Positions 1 through 8,575 of a stretch of 48,572 bases of DNA are shown here, in pieces. Under the pieces are notes generated by a model. It was given only the letters and a program-made list of their open reading frames with translations, was not told where the DNA came from and did no database searches. Made by a program: the position numbers and the translations under genes. Location of the stretch: assembly GCA_019090385.1 (NCBI GenBank), contig JAHRWB010000198.1, positions 1 to 48,572 on the forward strand. The letters run 5' to 3'. Numbering within the stretch: position 1 is the first letter of the stretch; every line of letters starts with the position of its first letter. The DNA comes from Pseudomonadales bacterium (GTDB lineage: Bacteria; Pseudomonadota; Gammaproteobacteria; Pseudomonadales; Azotimanducaceae).

Positions 1-1035
1 TATGTTTCACCCAGTCAAATCAGACGTTTCAATCTACGTACCGGTGACAGCATTGCTGGAAAAATCCGACCTCCCAAAGACGGCGAACGCTATTTCGCCT
101 TACTGAAAGTTTCAGAAATTAATTACAGTGAACCCACAGGCAAGAAACAGAAAATCTTGTTCGAAAACCTGACCCCATTGTTCCCTGATGATCCGCTAAA
201 GCTGGAACGGGGCAATGGCAGCACCGAAGATTTGACCGCTCGCATTATTGATCTGGTAGCACCCATCGGTAAGGGACAGCGTGGATTAATAGTTTCACCA
301 CCTAAAGCTGGTAAAACACTGATCTTGCAAAATATCGCGCAATCTATTGAATCAAATTACGACGACGTTGTTCTGATCGTATTGCTGATAGATGAGCGTC
401 CCGAGGAAGTCACAGAGATGCAACGCTCTGTGCGCGGCGAAGTGGTTGCAAGTACCTTTGACGAACCTCCATCAAGGCACGTGCAAGTTGCAGAAATGGT
501 CATCGAAAAGGCCAAACGACTTGTCGAGCACCGTAAAGACGTGGTTATTCTTCTTGATTCTATTACCCGACTCGCAAGAGCATATAATACGATTGTACCC
601 AGTTCAGGCAAAGTTCTGACTGGCGGTGTGGATGCCCATGCCCTGGAACGACCCAAACGATTTTTTGGCGCCGCCAGAAATATCGAAGAAGGCGGGAGCC
701 TAACCATTATTGCAACATCGCTTGTCGATACCGGCTCAAAGATGGATGAAGTTATCTATGAAGAATTCAAAGGTACCGGTAATCAGGAACTCCACCTTGA
801 GCGCAAGATAGCCGAAAAACGCGTTTATCCTGCGATTAATGTCAGACGTTCTGGCACGCGCCGAGAAGAAAAGCTTATGAATGAAGCCGATCTACAACGC
901 ATCTGGATATTGCGTAAAATATTGCATGATATGGATGACGTCGCCGCAATCGAATTCCTCATTAATCGAATGAAAGATACAAAAACCAATGATGAATTTT
1001 TTGGTGCTATGAAGGGCGGAAAACAGTCTAAATAG
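1..1035 (+). CDS. rho: Transcription termination factor Rho (5' end outside window)
   Basis: Hexameric RNA-dependent ATPase/translocase that terminates transcription. The frame is open from base 1, giving 344 residues that begin [16 protein letters not shown], which matches E. coli Rho from about residue 80. Roughly 80 N-terminal residues therefore lie upstream, and the TTG at 157 is internal, not a start. Visible landmarks are the end of the RNA-binding OB fold ([16 protein letters not shown]), the Walker A motif PPKAGKT, the [15 protein letters not shown] segment, the Walker B-type [16 protein letters not shown], and the R-loop/Q-loop stretch [14 protein letters not shown]. The C-terminal [12 protein letters not shown] is typical. 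The stop (1033-1035) overlaps the 3' end of hemY on the other strand by 8 bp, and no hairpin terminator follows. Identification is secure. Confidence 0.98.
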   Translation, partial: YVSPSQIRRFNLRTGDSIAGKIRPPKDGERYFALLKVSEINYSEPTGKKQKILFENLTPLFPDDPLKLERGNGSTEDLTARIIDLVAPIGKGQRGLIVSPPKAGKTLILQNIAQSIESNYDDVVLIVLLIDERPEEVTEMQRSVRGEVVASTFDEPPSRHVQVAEMVIEKAKRLVEHRKDVVILLDSITRLARAYNTIVPSSGKVLTGGVDAHALERPKRFFGAARNIEEGGSLTIIATSLVDTGSKMDEVIYEEFKGTGNQELHLERKIAEKRVYPAINVRRSGTRREEKLMNEADLQRIWILRKILHDMDDVAAIEFLINRMKDTKTNDEFFGAMKGGKQSK

Positions 1036-2302
1036 CATTACCGGGCAGCAGTACTTCAGGAGCACTTTCAACCTGAAAAACAGCTTGCATCATGTATTCA
1101 CGACCTTGCTCTATATCATCCAAAGCAAGGCACAAGCGTGCCAATTCGGCATAAGTATCGGCTGATTTACGCAGTTTGAGACTGGACTCAAAATACACTC
1201 TCGCTTGTTGCCAATCAGCCTGATGCATGCTGATGCGACCTAACGACAATAGTAGGTTGGGATCATCCGAATGTTGTTTCAGCCAGGACTCTGCAACTGC
1301 TATCTGCTTTTTTGCACTACCACCCCTTATTCCGCCATAACATTTCGCTAACTGTGTATCCCAACTCCTGTTTAGAGTTTTAACAACTAAAGTTTCAGCT
1401 TCTTCGTGCAAATTCTGTTCTATCAATGCATTGGCGTAACTGTGTGCAAATTCTGGTACTCCAGCAATATTCTTGGGTACCCCTCTCCAAAAGTTATGAA
1501 GTACCGTTTTTGCTTTCCCCTTATCAATATTGTTATTTTTACTGCTTTCTGTCGGTTGCAATAATTGCACCTGTACAGCGATCAACTTATTTCGCCACGC
1601 CTTTGTTTCCAGTTGAAGCTGAGTTTGTCGAGCGCGGTCGTCCAGCTTTTTTTGCTTCCTCATTTCAGGAAGCAAATCAATTATCGCATCCCAATCTTTC
1701 AACTGGCTATAGCATAATCCAAACATTTCCAACTCGCGGGTATTTGCGGCCCGCAGGGTACGCAAATTTAGCAATGTTGCCAATGCTGCATTCCATTGCT
1801 GAGCATCAATCTGCAACTGTGCCTTAACCAGCAGCGCAGGAACCTCAGAATCGGGTGTACTTTCCCTGGCCAGGGCCAATAATTTGTCCCGCCCTTCAAA
1901 GTCACCTGTTTGTTGAGCCGCACGCGCAGCGGTTATGTAATTAATCCAGGGAAATTCCGAGCGAGAAGCACTGGAAAGTAATATATTCTTCGCATCCAGC
2001 CATTGACCTTCTTCCATCAGCAATAACCCACTCAAGGTGCGCGAGCGGGATTTTTTTGCACGGCGGTCATTATTCCATAATTGCAACCCCAACCTGGAAC
2101 TAATAAAGCCGGAGCCAACACCCATGACGAACCGTAGTACTAGATAAAAAATAAACAGGCTGAACAATGCAAACCAAATGCTGCTTTCTATACTCATGTC
2201 GTTATAGGCAATGAGCACATACCCAGCATCCTGAGCGATTAATGTGCCCAATAATGCACCCACCACCAATGCAACAAACGCTATAAGCAAAAGTACAATC
2301 AT
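1028..2302 (-). CDS. hemY: HemY-type inner-membrane TPR protein
   Basis: Proteobacterial HemY of the hemCDXY cluster, 424 aa. It is not the protoporphyrinogen oxidase that shares the name. Two N-terminal transmembrane helices (about residues 1-22 and 40-62) are followed by a charged linker and a long TPR-like helical region to the C-terminus, for example a repeat around [29 protein letters not shown]. Its role in haem synthesis is not settled in the family; a membrane scaffold is usually suggested. The ATG overlaps the hemX stop (ATGA, 2299-2302), indicating translational coupling. It is last in the operon and its tail overlaps the tail of rho. Confidence 0.93.
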   Translation of the reverse strand: MIVLLLIAFVALVVGALLGTLIAQDAGYVLIAYNDMSIESSIWFALFSLFIFYLVLRFVMGVGSGFISSRLGLQLWNNDRRAKKSRSRTLSGLLLMEEGQWLDAKNILLSSASRSEFPWINYITAARAAQQTGDFEGRDKLLALARESTPDSEVPALLVKAQLQIDAQQWNAALATLLNLRTLRAANTRELEMFGLCYSQLKDWDAIIDLLPEMRKQKKLDDRARQTQLQLETKAWRNKLIAVQVQLLQPTESSKNNNIDKGKAKTVLHNFWRGVPKNIAGVPEFAHSYANALIEQNLHEEAETLVVKTLNRSWDTQLAKCYGGIRGGSAKKQIAVAESWLKQHSDDPNLLLSLGRISMHQADWQQARVYFESSLKLRKSADTYAELARLCLALDDIEQGREYMMQAVFQVESAPEVLLPGNAI

Positions 2303-3441
2303 GATGGGTCCAAGGAAATCTGTCGGCTTTGTTCGAGCAACTTATTAAGGGATGAGGAGACTTCGGGCAAAACCGCTTCAAGCTCAACCTCTGACAACGA
2401 GTCGATGCTGGACAACATACTTTGTGTTTTCCCACTTCCTGTATTCAGATACCTCAACATCCACAAACGCAGGGACGCCAAGCTCTTATGAAACAACATA
2501 TCATCCCGCTTTAATAGCGCCAACTGTGCACGCTCCAACATTAGACGCATGTTGATCTCCAGATAACTCGCCTGGTTGGGCAGCAGCATGGGTTTAAACC
2601 CTTCATCCGAGTACTCTCTAAACTCGAACATTGACGATAGGGTTTCCAGCAATTCGGACAATACAGTATGACCTTCACTATTTGGCAGCGACCCATCTGA
2701 GATCTCTTTATCAGCTATATATTGCGGAAACCGCAAGGGTAGGCCGTCAACATCAGATTTCAGCGCTTCAATGCTCAAAAACATGCCCTGAAGATCTAAC
2801 TGCCTAACATTGCTTAACTGTTGCAACTCCTGAGCTATTAGAGCTCTGACAGAATGTAGTGAAAAGTCGTCTAGATCACGCAGTATTTGATCTGCGCTTT
2901 TCAACATTTTTATTGTACCGCGAACATCCTTCTCCAGCAGCAGACGATGGTTTGCTATACGCAACAAATACTCAACCTCAGCCAGCTTCCAATCTCTAGC
3001 ACCCGGAGGAGCAAGATTAATCGCTTCATTCATACCCTCAACCAGATTTTTTTCAAGCTCCAGCCGTTTGCTATCCTGCCTGGCAAACTCCGTAGCAAAT
3101 CGTTCATTGAAGGAAGATTGCTGCAATCTCACAGAACCTTCCAATTCGCGCATTTCGGAGCGCAATAATTCCATCGCAGTTATTTCGCTTGAGTCCTCGG
3201 CAATGTACACAAGAACGTAAGCCAAATACCCACTCACTCCAAGCCCGGAAATTGCTATAAGGAAAACAAACAGCAGCAACCACCCTGAACTACCTTTCCG
3301 AATCTCTATTTCCTGCTTACTGGCTGACATAGGTTGTTGATTACCTGGCTCAGGCTGTTTACCACCGCGCTCAGGCTGTCCCCCATCTAACTTGGAGTTT
3401 AATTCCTGTGGCTCAGATCGCTGCCCCTCTACTTCATCCAT
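2299..3441 (-). CDS. hemX: HemX-family membrane protein
   Basis: 380 aa protein of the HemX (putative uroporphyrinogen-III C-methyltransferase-like) family. The Gln/Glu/Pro-rich cytoplasmic N-terminus (about residues 1-45) is typical, as is the single transmembrane helix at about 54-78 (GWLLLFVFLIAISGLGVSGY). A coiled-coil stretch follows (about 85-145), then a globular periplasmic part containing AEVEYLLRIANHRLLLEKD, the most conserved family segment. No SAM-binding methyltransferase motif is visible, so enzymatic activity is not supported; a scaffold role in haem synthesis is the usual inference. It lies between hemD (18 bp upstream) and hemY (4 bp overlap). Confidence 0.92.
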   Translation of the reverse strand: MDEVEGQRSEPQELNSKLDGGQPERGGKQPEPGNQQPMSASKQEIEIRKGSSGWLLLFVFLIAISGLGVSGYLAYVLVYIAEDSSEITAMELLRSEMRELEGSVRLQQSSFNERFATEFARQDSKRLELEKNLVEGMNEAINLAPPGARDWKLAEVEYLLRIANHRLLLEKDVRGTIKMLKSADQILRDLDDFSLHSVRALIAQELQQLSNVRQLDLQGMFLSIEALKSDVDGLPLRFPQYIADKEISDGSLPNSEGHTVLSELLETLSSMFEFREYSDEGFKPMLLPNQASYLEINMRLMLERAQLALLKRDDMLFHKSLASLRLWMLRYLNTGSGKTQSMLSSIDSLSEVELEAVLPEVSSSLNKLLEQSRQISLDPS

Positions 3442-3459
3442 ACTTTTGGAACTCCAAAT

Positions 3460-4182
3460 TTATATTGCGTCTAAAAACAATCTTTCCAACCCTTCCACCA
3501 CCGCCCCTGCAGACGCACCATTGCAAACAATACACTGTGTGAAACCCGCGCTTCGCGCAAGCTTTGCAACCCTCTCAGAAGGGAGAAGAATAGGAATATC
3601 TCGGGTTTGATTTTTACCTGCATTAACATAGGCAAGTAGACCCTCACCACTCGAAATGGCAACTGCGTCAATTCCCGCCATATCGAGTTCAACAAGTTTC
3701 TGTCGTCGCTGGTATACTTCAATCCTTGTGACAACTGCCCCTCTGCTATCTAGTTTTTTATGCAACTTCTTCCTGCCACCTCTTCCACACACAACAGCAA
3801 TACGCTTTCCATAGACGTCATTTAGTCCTGGCAACTCTAACAGCCCTTCACTATCTGCGTTAGATGGCACAACAGAGGTCAGCCCAAATTTTTCCAATGC
3901 ACGTGAAGTTTCCGGGCCCACCGCGTATATTTCCGGCGCTTCAATATTTTGCAGCAGTGGCACCAAACCTGTTGCAAACCTAACAGCCGCAGAAGATACA
4001 AATATGAAAGCTTGGTAGCCTCCAAGCTCGAATATATCCGAGTCGTTAGTAATGATTTCAGTGTTTATCAAACTACAAATTCTTGGCTGATAGCCCGCCC
4101 TGGACAGCATATTCCCCAAGGTGGACGCACCAGGTTGAGTCCGAGTAACAAGAATAGTCCTTTTTATATTTTTTGTAGCCAA
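3460..4182 (-). CDS. hemD: Uroporphyrinogen-III synthase
   Basis: Cyclises hydroxymethylbilane to uroporphyrinogen III with inversion of ring D, in the cytoplasm. 240 aa, normal length for the family, which has low sequence conservation. Recognisable pieces are the N-terminal ILVTRTQPGASTLGNMLSRAGY, YQAFIFVSSAAVRF, the FxAVGPETSRAL-like IYAVGPETSRALEKFG, GKRIAVVCGRGGRKKL and DAVAISSGEGLLAYV. The position directly after hemC (19 bp gap) and before hemX settles the assignment. Confidence 0.94.
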   Translation of the reverse strand: MATKNIKRTILVTRTQPGASTLGNMLSRAGYQPRICSLINTEIITNDSDIFELGGYQAFIFVSSAAVRFATGLVPLLQNIEAPEIYAVGPETSRALEKFGLTSVVPSNADSEGLLELPGLNDVYGKRIAVVCGRGGRKKLHKKLDSRGAVVTRIEVYQRRQKLVELDMAGIDAVAISSGEGLLAYVNAGKNQTRDIPILLPSERVAKLARSAGFTQCIVCNGASAGAVVEGLERLFLDAI

Positions 4183-4201
4183 CTCGAATTTCTACCGCAC
4201 A

Positions 4202-5122
4202 CTAATTAGAATCATTTAGAGATGCCAGTATCTTTTCCGCACCCAGCTCAAACAATTCATTCGCTGCAGCCAACCCCACCTCATCACTATTTAGACCGCG
4301 CACTTCGCTGCGGATCACTTGAGTACCGGTAGCATCTGACAAAAAGCAGCGCAAATAAAGTTTGCCTTGGTTCTCTGTACAATATGCTGCCAACGGAATG
4401 GAACAGTCGCCCCCCAGAGAGCGACTAACTGTTCGTTCGGTAAGAATGCATTTCTCAACCTGCCTATCATTTAGAACCGACACAAGCTCACGAACCTCCA
4501 AAGCATCACTAAGACACTCTATACCCAAAGCCGCTTGCCCCGGGCAAGGTAGACTTTGCTCAATTGTTAAGTAATCACTTACCCGCCCCTCCATGCCCAA
4601 ACGTTTTAATCCAGCCGCTGCAAGCACTATGGCATCAAACTCACCCGCTTCCAGCTTGTTTAATCGAGTATCGACGTTCCCACGAATTGGCATCATCACC
4701 AGATCAGGGCGCAGCGCCTTCAGTTGCGACTGCCTTCTTAAACTAGAAGATCCTACAGATGCGCCTGAGGCAAGATCTTTCAAGCCTGACCCCTCCCGCG
4801 TAATCAATGCATCCCGGGCATCTTCTCTAAAACCAGATGCCGTCAAAACGAAACCCTCTGTTAATGTGCTAGGCAAATCCTTTAGCGAATGAACAGCAAA
4901 ATCCGCCTCATTGTTCAACAAAGCTGCTTCAAGCTCTTTAATAAATAATCCTTTCCCACCAATTTCACTTAGTGAACGATCCAGTACACGGTCACCTTCC
5001 GTGGTGATGCCAACAAGCTCTATTTCCAATTTTGGATAAGCTAATTCCAATTGGCGCTTAATAAACTCAGATTGCCACATGGCAAGTTTACTTTTTCTGG
5101 TTGCGATACGTACTTTCTTCAT
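4202..5122 (-). CDS. hemC: Porphobilinogen deaminase (hydroxymethylbilane synthase)
   Basis: Joins four porphobilinogen molecules into hydroxymethylbilane. 306 aa. Visible are the N-terminal RIATRKSKLAMWQ, the catalytic Asp in HSLKDLP (D82), the Arg-rich substrate site SVGSSSLRRQSQL, RGNVDTRLNKL, CPGQAALGIEC, and the dipyrromethane-cofactor cysteine in SLGGDCSIP (C240). First gene of the hemC-hemD-hemX-hemY operon. The 83 bp gap upstream separates it from the AlgR-type regulator, the same neighbour as in Pseudomonas. Confidence 0.98.
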   Translation of the reverse strand: MKKVRIATRKSKLAMWQSEFIKRQLELAYPKLEIELVGITTEGDRVLDRSLSEIGGKGLFIKELEAALLNNEADFAVHSLKDLPSTLTEGFVLTASGFREDARDALITREGSGLKDLASGASVGSSSLRRQSQLKALRPDLVMMPIRGNVDTRLNKLEAGEFDAIVLAAAGLKRLGMEGRVSDYLTIEQSLPCPGQAALGIECLSDALEVRELVSVLNDRQVEKCILTERTVSRSLGGDCSIPLAAYCTENQGKLYLRCFLSDATGTQVIRSEVRGLNSDEVGLAAANELFELGAEKILASLNDSN

Positions 5123-5205
5123 ACTGATTACTACCTTTTAATTCAAAGCCCGCAAAGAAATAGTTTCGAATATTTGTATGGGTATAAATGTCCATGCTTG
5201 TACAA

Positions 5206-5934
5206 TCACAGCTTTTTAATTACCTTTCTAACGCCTGCAATATGTCGGCGACTTACGGGTATCTTTTTGTCAACATCCTGCATTCTAACCTCATAACGTC
5301 CTTCCTCATCTCTATCCAGGCCGGAAATGTATTTTGCTGCAACCAGCGCATTGCGGTGCACTCTAATAAAGTGTAATGCAAACTCCTGCTCCAGCTCCCT
5401 AAGCGTTTCATCAATTAACAATTCACCCTCACCATGCCTAACGGTGACATATTTCTGATCAGCTTGCAGAAATCGAATTTCATCAATAGCAACGAGCTCT
5501 ATCCCACGTCGTGTTCTAGCGGACAAATGGGAACGACTCTGCCCATCCACACCCGCCAGCGCAGTTAACTGCGCCTTGTTTGTTCTTCCTACATTAACCA
5601 AAATATTTTTCAAATCATCGCGTCGTACGGGCTTCAATAAATACCCCACCGCATGTACTTTAAACGCTTCTATCGCGTGCTCCTCGTACGCCGTACAGAA
5701 CACTATCGCGGGGGGCTCATCAAAAGCCATCATATGACTGGCTGCTTCGAGTCCATCCATCCCGGGCATTCGAATATCCAACAGCACCAAATCAGGATGT
5801 AACTCATTACAAAGTGCCAATGCCTGTATTCCATTTGCCGCCTGACCGACGACTTCAACGTCAGATGACTCATCTAACATGCGGGCCATCCGGTCACGAG
5901 CCAATTTTTCATCGTCGACTATTAATAATCTCAT
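5206..5934 (-). CDS. algR: AlgR-type LytTR response regulator
   Basis: DNA-binding response regulator, 242 aa. Residues 1-115 form a CheY-like receiver domain with acidic pocket D7/D8, phospho-acceptor Asp in DLVLLDIRMPGMDG (D53) and the conserved Lys in YLLKPV. Residues about 140-240 form a LytTR DNA-binding domain (IDEIRFLQADQKYVTVRHG, ELEQEFALHFIRVHRNALV). Length and layout match Pseudomonas AlgR, which controls alginate, twitching and virulence genes; the targets here are unknown. The start overlaps the stop of the sensor gene by 4 bp, so the pair is co-translated. AlgR-type position next to hemC is conserved. Confidence 0.93.
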   Translation of the reverse strand: MRLLIVDDEKLARDRMARMLDESSDVEVVGQAANGIQALALCNELHPDLVLLDIRMPGMDGLEAASHMMAFDEPPAIVFCTAYEEHAIEAFKVHAVGYLLKPVRRDDLKNILVNVGRTNKAQLTALAGVDGQSRSHLSARTRRGIELVAIDEIRFLQADQKYVTVRHGEGELLIDETLRELEQEFALHFIRVHRNALVAAKYISGLDRDEEGRYEVRMQDVDKKIPVSRRHIAGVRKVIKKL

Positions 5935-6983
5935 GCCGGCTCCACCACCGCTGGATATTTTAATTCAGTAAAATACTCATGCCCATCCGCCCAGGCACTA
6001 AGGCTGGCATCCGAGCCATAAAGTGCATTTATACGACTGCTGATATTAGCTAGCGCCATTTTATTTCCTTTTGCACCCACACTGTCGATGTCCGGCAACG
6101 GATTGGAAATGGTGACAATAAACATTTCAGATTCGCAGCGAATATGAATACGTATAGTTCCACCCTCGGGTAAGGGCTGTATGCCATGATATATTGCATT
6201 TTCCAACAAAGGCTGAAGCGTCAGCAGCGGTATCTTGACGCGTGGTGGACAATTTTCCACCTGCCAATTCACCTTCAAGCGATCACCCAATCTTAGGCCT
6301 TCAATATGCACATAGCGCTTACACAAACTTAGCTCTTCATTTATCGACACCTGGTTTCCCACTTCATTCAAGCTGGCTCTAAATAATTCAGATAAATCCT
6401 CTACCACTGTTTCAGCCATTTCTGGCTCTGTAGATATCAAACTGGCAATAATATTCATACTATTAAACAGGAAGTGTGGCCTAATCCGAGAGTGTAATGC
6501 CTGAATCCTGGATTGTAGCTCGGACCTTTCTCGTTCTCGGAGTTTTTGCTGCACATGAAAATAGCGCAAAACCACGCCGGTTATAATCCCGGCGATACTG
6601 AGCTGGTTAATTATTTGTACCCAGTCAAACCGGGGGCTTAAGAAATCCGCAGCTCCACGATAAACGATCTGTGATGCCACACTAACAAACAGAGTCACAG
6701 CCAATACCAGGAAAAACGCGAAAAGCGCTCCTTGTACCAAGCTAATACGAGCAAACACCGACCTAGAGGCACAAAGTAAGCCTGCGCTACCCAACACAAC
6801 CCATTGCACATACAGTGATAGTAGAGACAGCCGTACCCAACTTAGTGGACCACCAGCCAAAAGCAGAACGATTACCAGCAATTCACCAATTAAAACCAGT
6901 ACACAAATAGCCAAAACATTGCATAGTTCCGGCAATTCAAAATGTGTATCATTTACGTGACTTACACGCTCCGAACGTTTCAA
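5931..6983 (-). CDS. algZ: AlgZ/FimS-type membrane sensor histidine kinase
   Basis: Sensor kinase of the LytS/His_kinase family, 350 aa, presumed partner of the downstream AlgR-type regulator. An N-terminal membrane region has about four hydrophobic helices (roughly residues 22-45, 50-72, 83-107, 125-142). A coiled stretch (KLRERERSELQSRIQ) leads to the phospho-acceptor histidine in SRIRPHFLFNSMNIIASLI (H170). The ATPase part shows the N-box LLTLQPLLENAIYHG and a glycine-containing GNKMALANISSRINALYG. It is the promoter-proximal gene of the algZ-algR pair, divergent from argH. Confidence 0.9.
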   Translation of the reverse strand: MKRSERVSHVNDTHFELPELCNVLAICVLVLIGELLVIVLLLAGGPLSWVRLSLLSLYVQWVVLGSAGLLCASRSVFARISLVQGALFAFFLVLAVTLFVSVASQIVYRGAADFLSPRFDWVQIINQLSIAGIITGVVLRYFHVQQKLRERERSELQSRIQALHSRIRPHFLFNSMNIIASLISTEPEMAETVVEDLSELFRASLNEVGNQVSINEELSLCKRYVHIEGLRLGDRLKVNWQVENCPPRVKIPLLTLQPLLENAIYHGIQPLPEGGTIRIHIRCESEMFIVTISNPLPDIDSVGAKGNKMALANISSRINALYGSDASLSAWADGHEYFTELKYPAVVEPA

Positions 6984-7093
6984 TAGACCACCTTTAAAGC
7001 TAGCTCATGCATTTTCAGTTTTGAATTCCTTATCTGCTAGGTTTACAGCCATACCTGCCGTATAGTCAGCCGACTTTACCAAGGTGAGAGAGG

Positions 7094-7106
7094 CGAGGAA
7101 ACCTCG
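7094..7106 (+). other. Small hairpin in the argH leader
   Basis: CGAGG-AAA-CCTCG forms a 5 bp perfect stem with a 3-base loop about 35 bases before argH. No U-run follows, so it is not a terminator. It may only shape the leader RNA. The rest of the 156 bp divergent gap (6984-7139) shows a TATAGT -10-like hexamer but no convincing -35 box. Confidence 0.3.
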
Positions 7107-7139
7107 GATCCAAATCATTCCCAACCATTAAGTAACGAT

Positions 7140-8528
7140 ATGAATAACACACCCGGCAACAAAAAATTATGGGGCGGCAGGTTTACCGAGCCCACTGACC
7201 AATTTGTAGAGCGCTTTACAGCATCTGTTGAGTTTGATCAGCGCCTGTACCATCATGATATTGCTGGGTCAATCGCCCACGCAACAATGCTTGCGCGCGT
7301 AGGTATTATTTCAGAATCAGAACAAACGTTAATAATATCCGGCTTAGAGTCCATAAAAAGTGAAATCGAAAACGGTACTTTTAACTGGCAGGTGAGCCTC
7401 GAAGATGTCCATATGAATATCGAGGCCCGACTAATAGATATAATTGGCGATGTCGGGAAAAAACTACATACTGGTCGATCACGCAACGATCAAGTCGCAA
7501 CAGATATTCGACTCTACTTGAGAGACGAGCTTGATACTGTCGTATTACTTAAGAACCAGATACTCCACGTCCTGACCGATCTTGCAGAAGCGTATTCCGA
7601 TACCATCATGCCTGGCTATACCCACTTGCAATCAGCCCAGCCCATCACTTTTGGGCACCATCTAATGGCTTGGTTTGAAATGCTTATAAGAGACCGGGAC
7701 CGAATGCTGGATTGCCGTAAACGACTCAATGTAATGCCTTTGGGCAGTGCAGCATTGGCCGGCACAACATTTCCCATCGACCGAGAGTTAACTGCGCAAT
7801 TACTAGGCTTTGACGGCATCTGTGAAAACTCTGTGGATGGTGTAAGCGATCGCGACTTCGCCATAGAATTCTGCGCAGTCACAAGCATGACACTCACTCA
7901 TCTGTCCCGATGGGCAGAGGAGCTTGTTCTTTGGTCCAGTACACAATTTGGATTTATCGAGCTACCCGATCGTTTTTGTACCGGCTCCAGCATCATGCCA
8001 CAGAAAAAAAACCCTGATGTCCCTGAGTTAATCAGGGGCAAAAGCGGCCGGGCAATTGGCAACCTCATTGCTATGCTGACACTGATGAAAAGCCAGCCTT
8101 TGGCTTATAACAAAGACAATCAGGAAGACAAGGAACCATTATTCGACTCTATAGATACGTTAAAAGATGTTTTAACCGCAGTTTCTTCAATGCTACCTAA
8201 TATCCAACCTAACACCGCGCGCATGTATAGCGCCGCACAGGAAGGCTTCTCTACAGCAACCGATCTGGCCGATTATCTTGTACGCAAGGGAGTACCTTTT
8301 CGGGATGCCCATGAGGTGGTAGGTAAAACAGTTGCATTTGCAATTGCTGAAGATAGAGCCCTCGATAAACTAACGCTCCTGGAACTCACTACCTTTTCAG
8401 CACAAATAGAAGCAGATGTGTTTGATGTACTCACACTTGAAGGTTCTGTTAAAGCAAGAAATCATTTTGGCGCCACGGCACCCAGCCAAGTCAAGTCTGC
8501 CGTGATACGTGGGCGGAAGCGAATATAG
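7140..8528 (+). CDS. argH: Argininosuccinate lyase
   Basis: Cleaves argininosuccinate to arginine and fumarate, the last step of arginine synthesis. 462 aa, the normal family length. The N-terminal [21 protein letters not shown] is diagnostic. Other landmarks are [19 protein letters not shown], the catalytic-histidine segment [17 protein letters not shown], and the fumarase/aspartase-superfamily signature [20 protein letters not shown] with the catalytic Ser. The whole chain is intact. It is divergent from algZ, as in Pseudomonas, and followed after 47 bp by cyaA in the same direction. Confidence 0.98.
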   Translation: MNNTPGNKKLWGGRFTEPTDQFVERFTASVEFDQRLYHHDIAGSIAHATMLARVGIISESEQTLIISGLESIKSEIENGTFNWQVSLEDVHMNIEARLIDIIGDVGKKLHTGRSRNDQVATDIRLYLRDELDTVVLLKNQILHVLTDLAEAYSDTIMPGYTHLQSAQPITFGHHLMAWFEMLIRDRDRMLDCRKRLNVMPLGSAALAGTTFPIDRELTAQLLGFDGICENSVDGVSDRDFAIEFCAVTSMTLTHLSRWAEELVLWSSTQFGFIELPDRFCTGSSIMPQKKNPDVPELIRGKSGRAIGNLIAMLTLMKSQPLAYNKDNQEDKEPLFDSIDTLKDVLTAVSSMLPNIQPNTARMYSAAQEGFSTATDLADYLVRKGVPFRDAHEVVGKTVAFAIAEDRALDKLTLLELTTFSAQIEADVFDVLTLEGSVKARNHFGATAPSQVKSAVIRGRKRI

Positions 8529-8575
8529 GTCATTTTCTTATGCTCATGACCGGTATCTGCTGAATTCGCACGATA

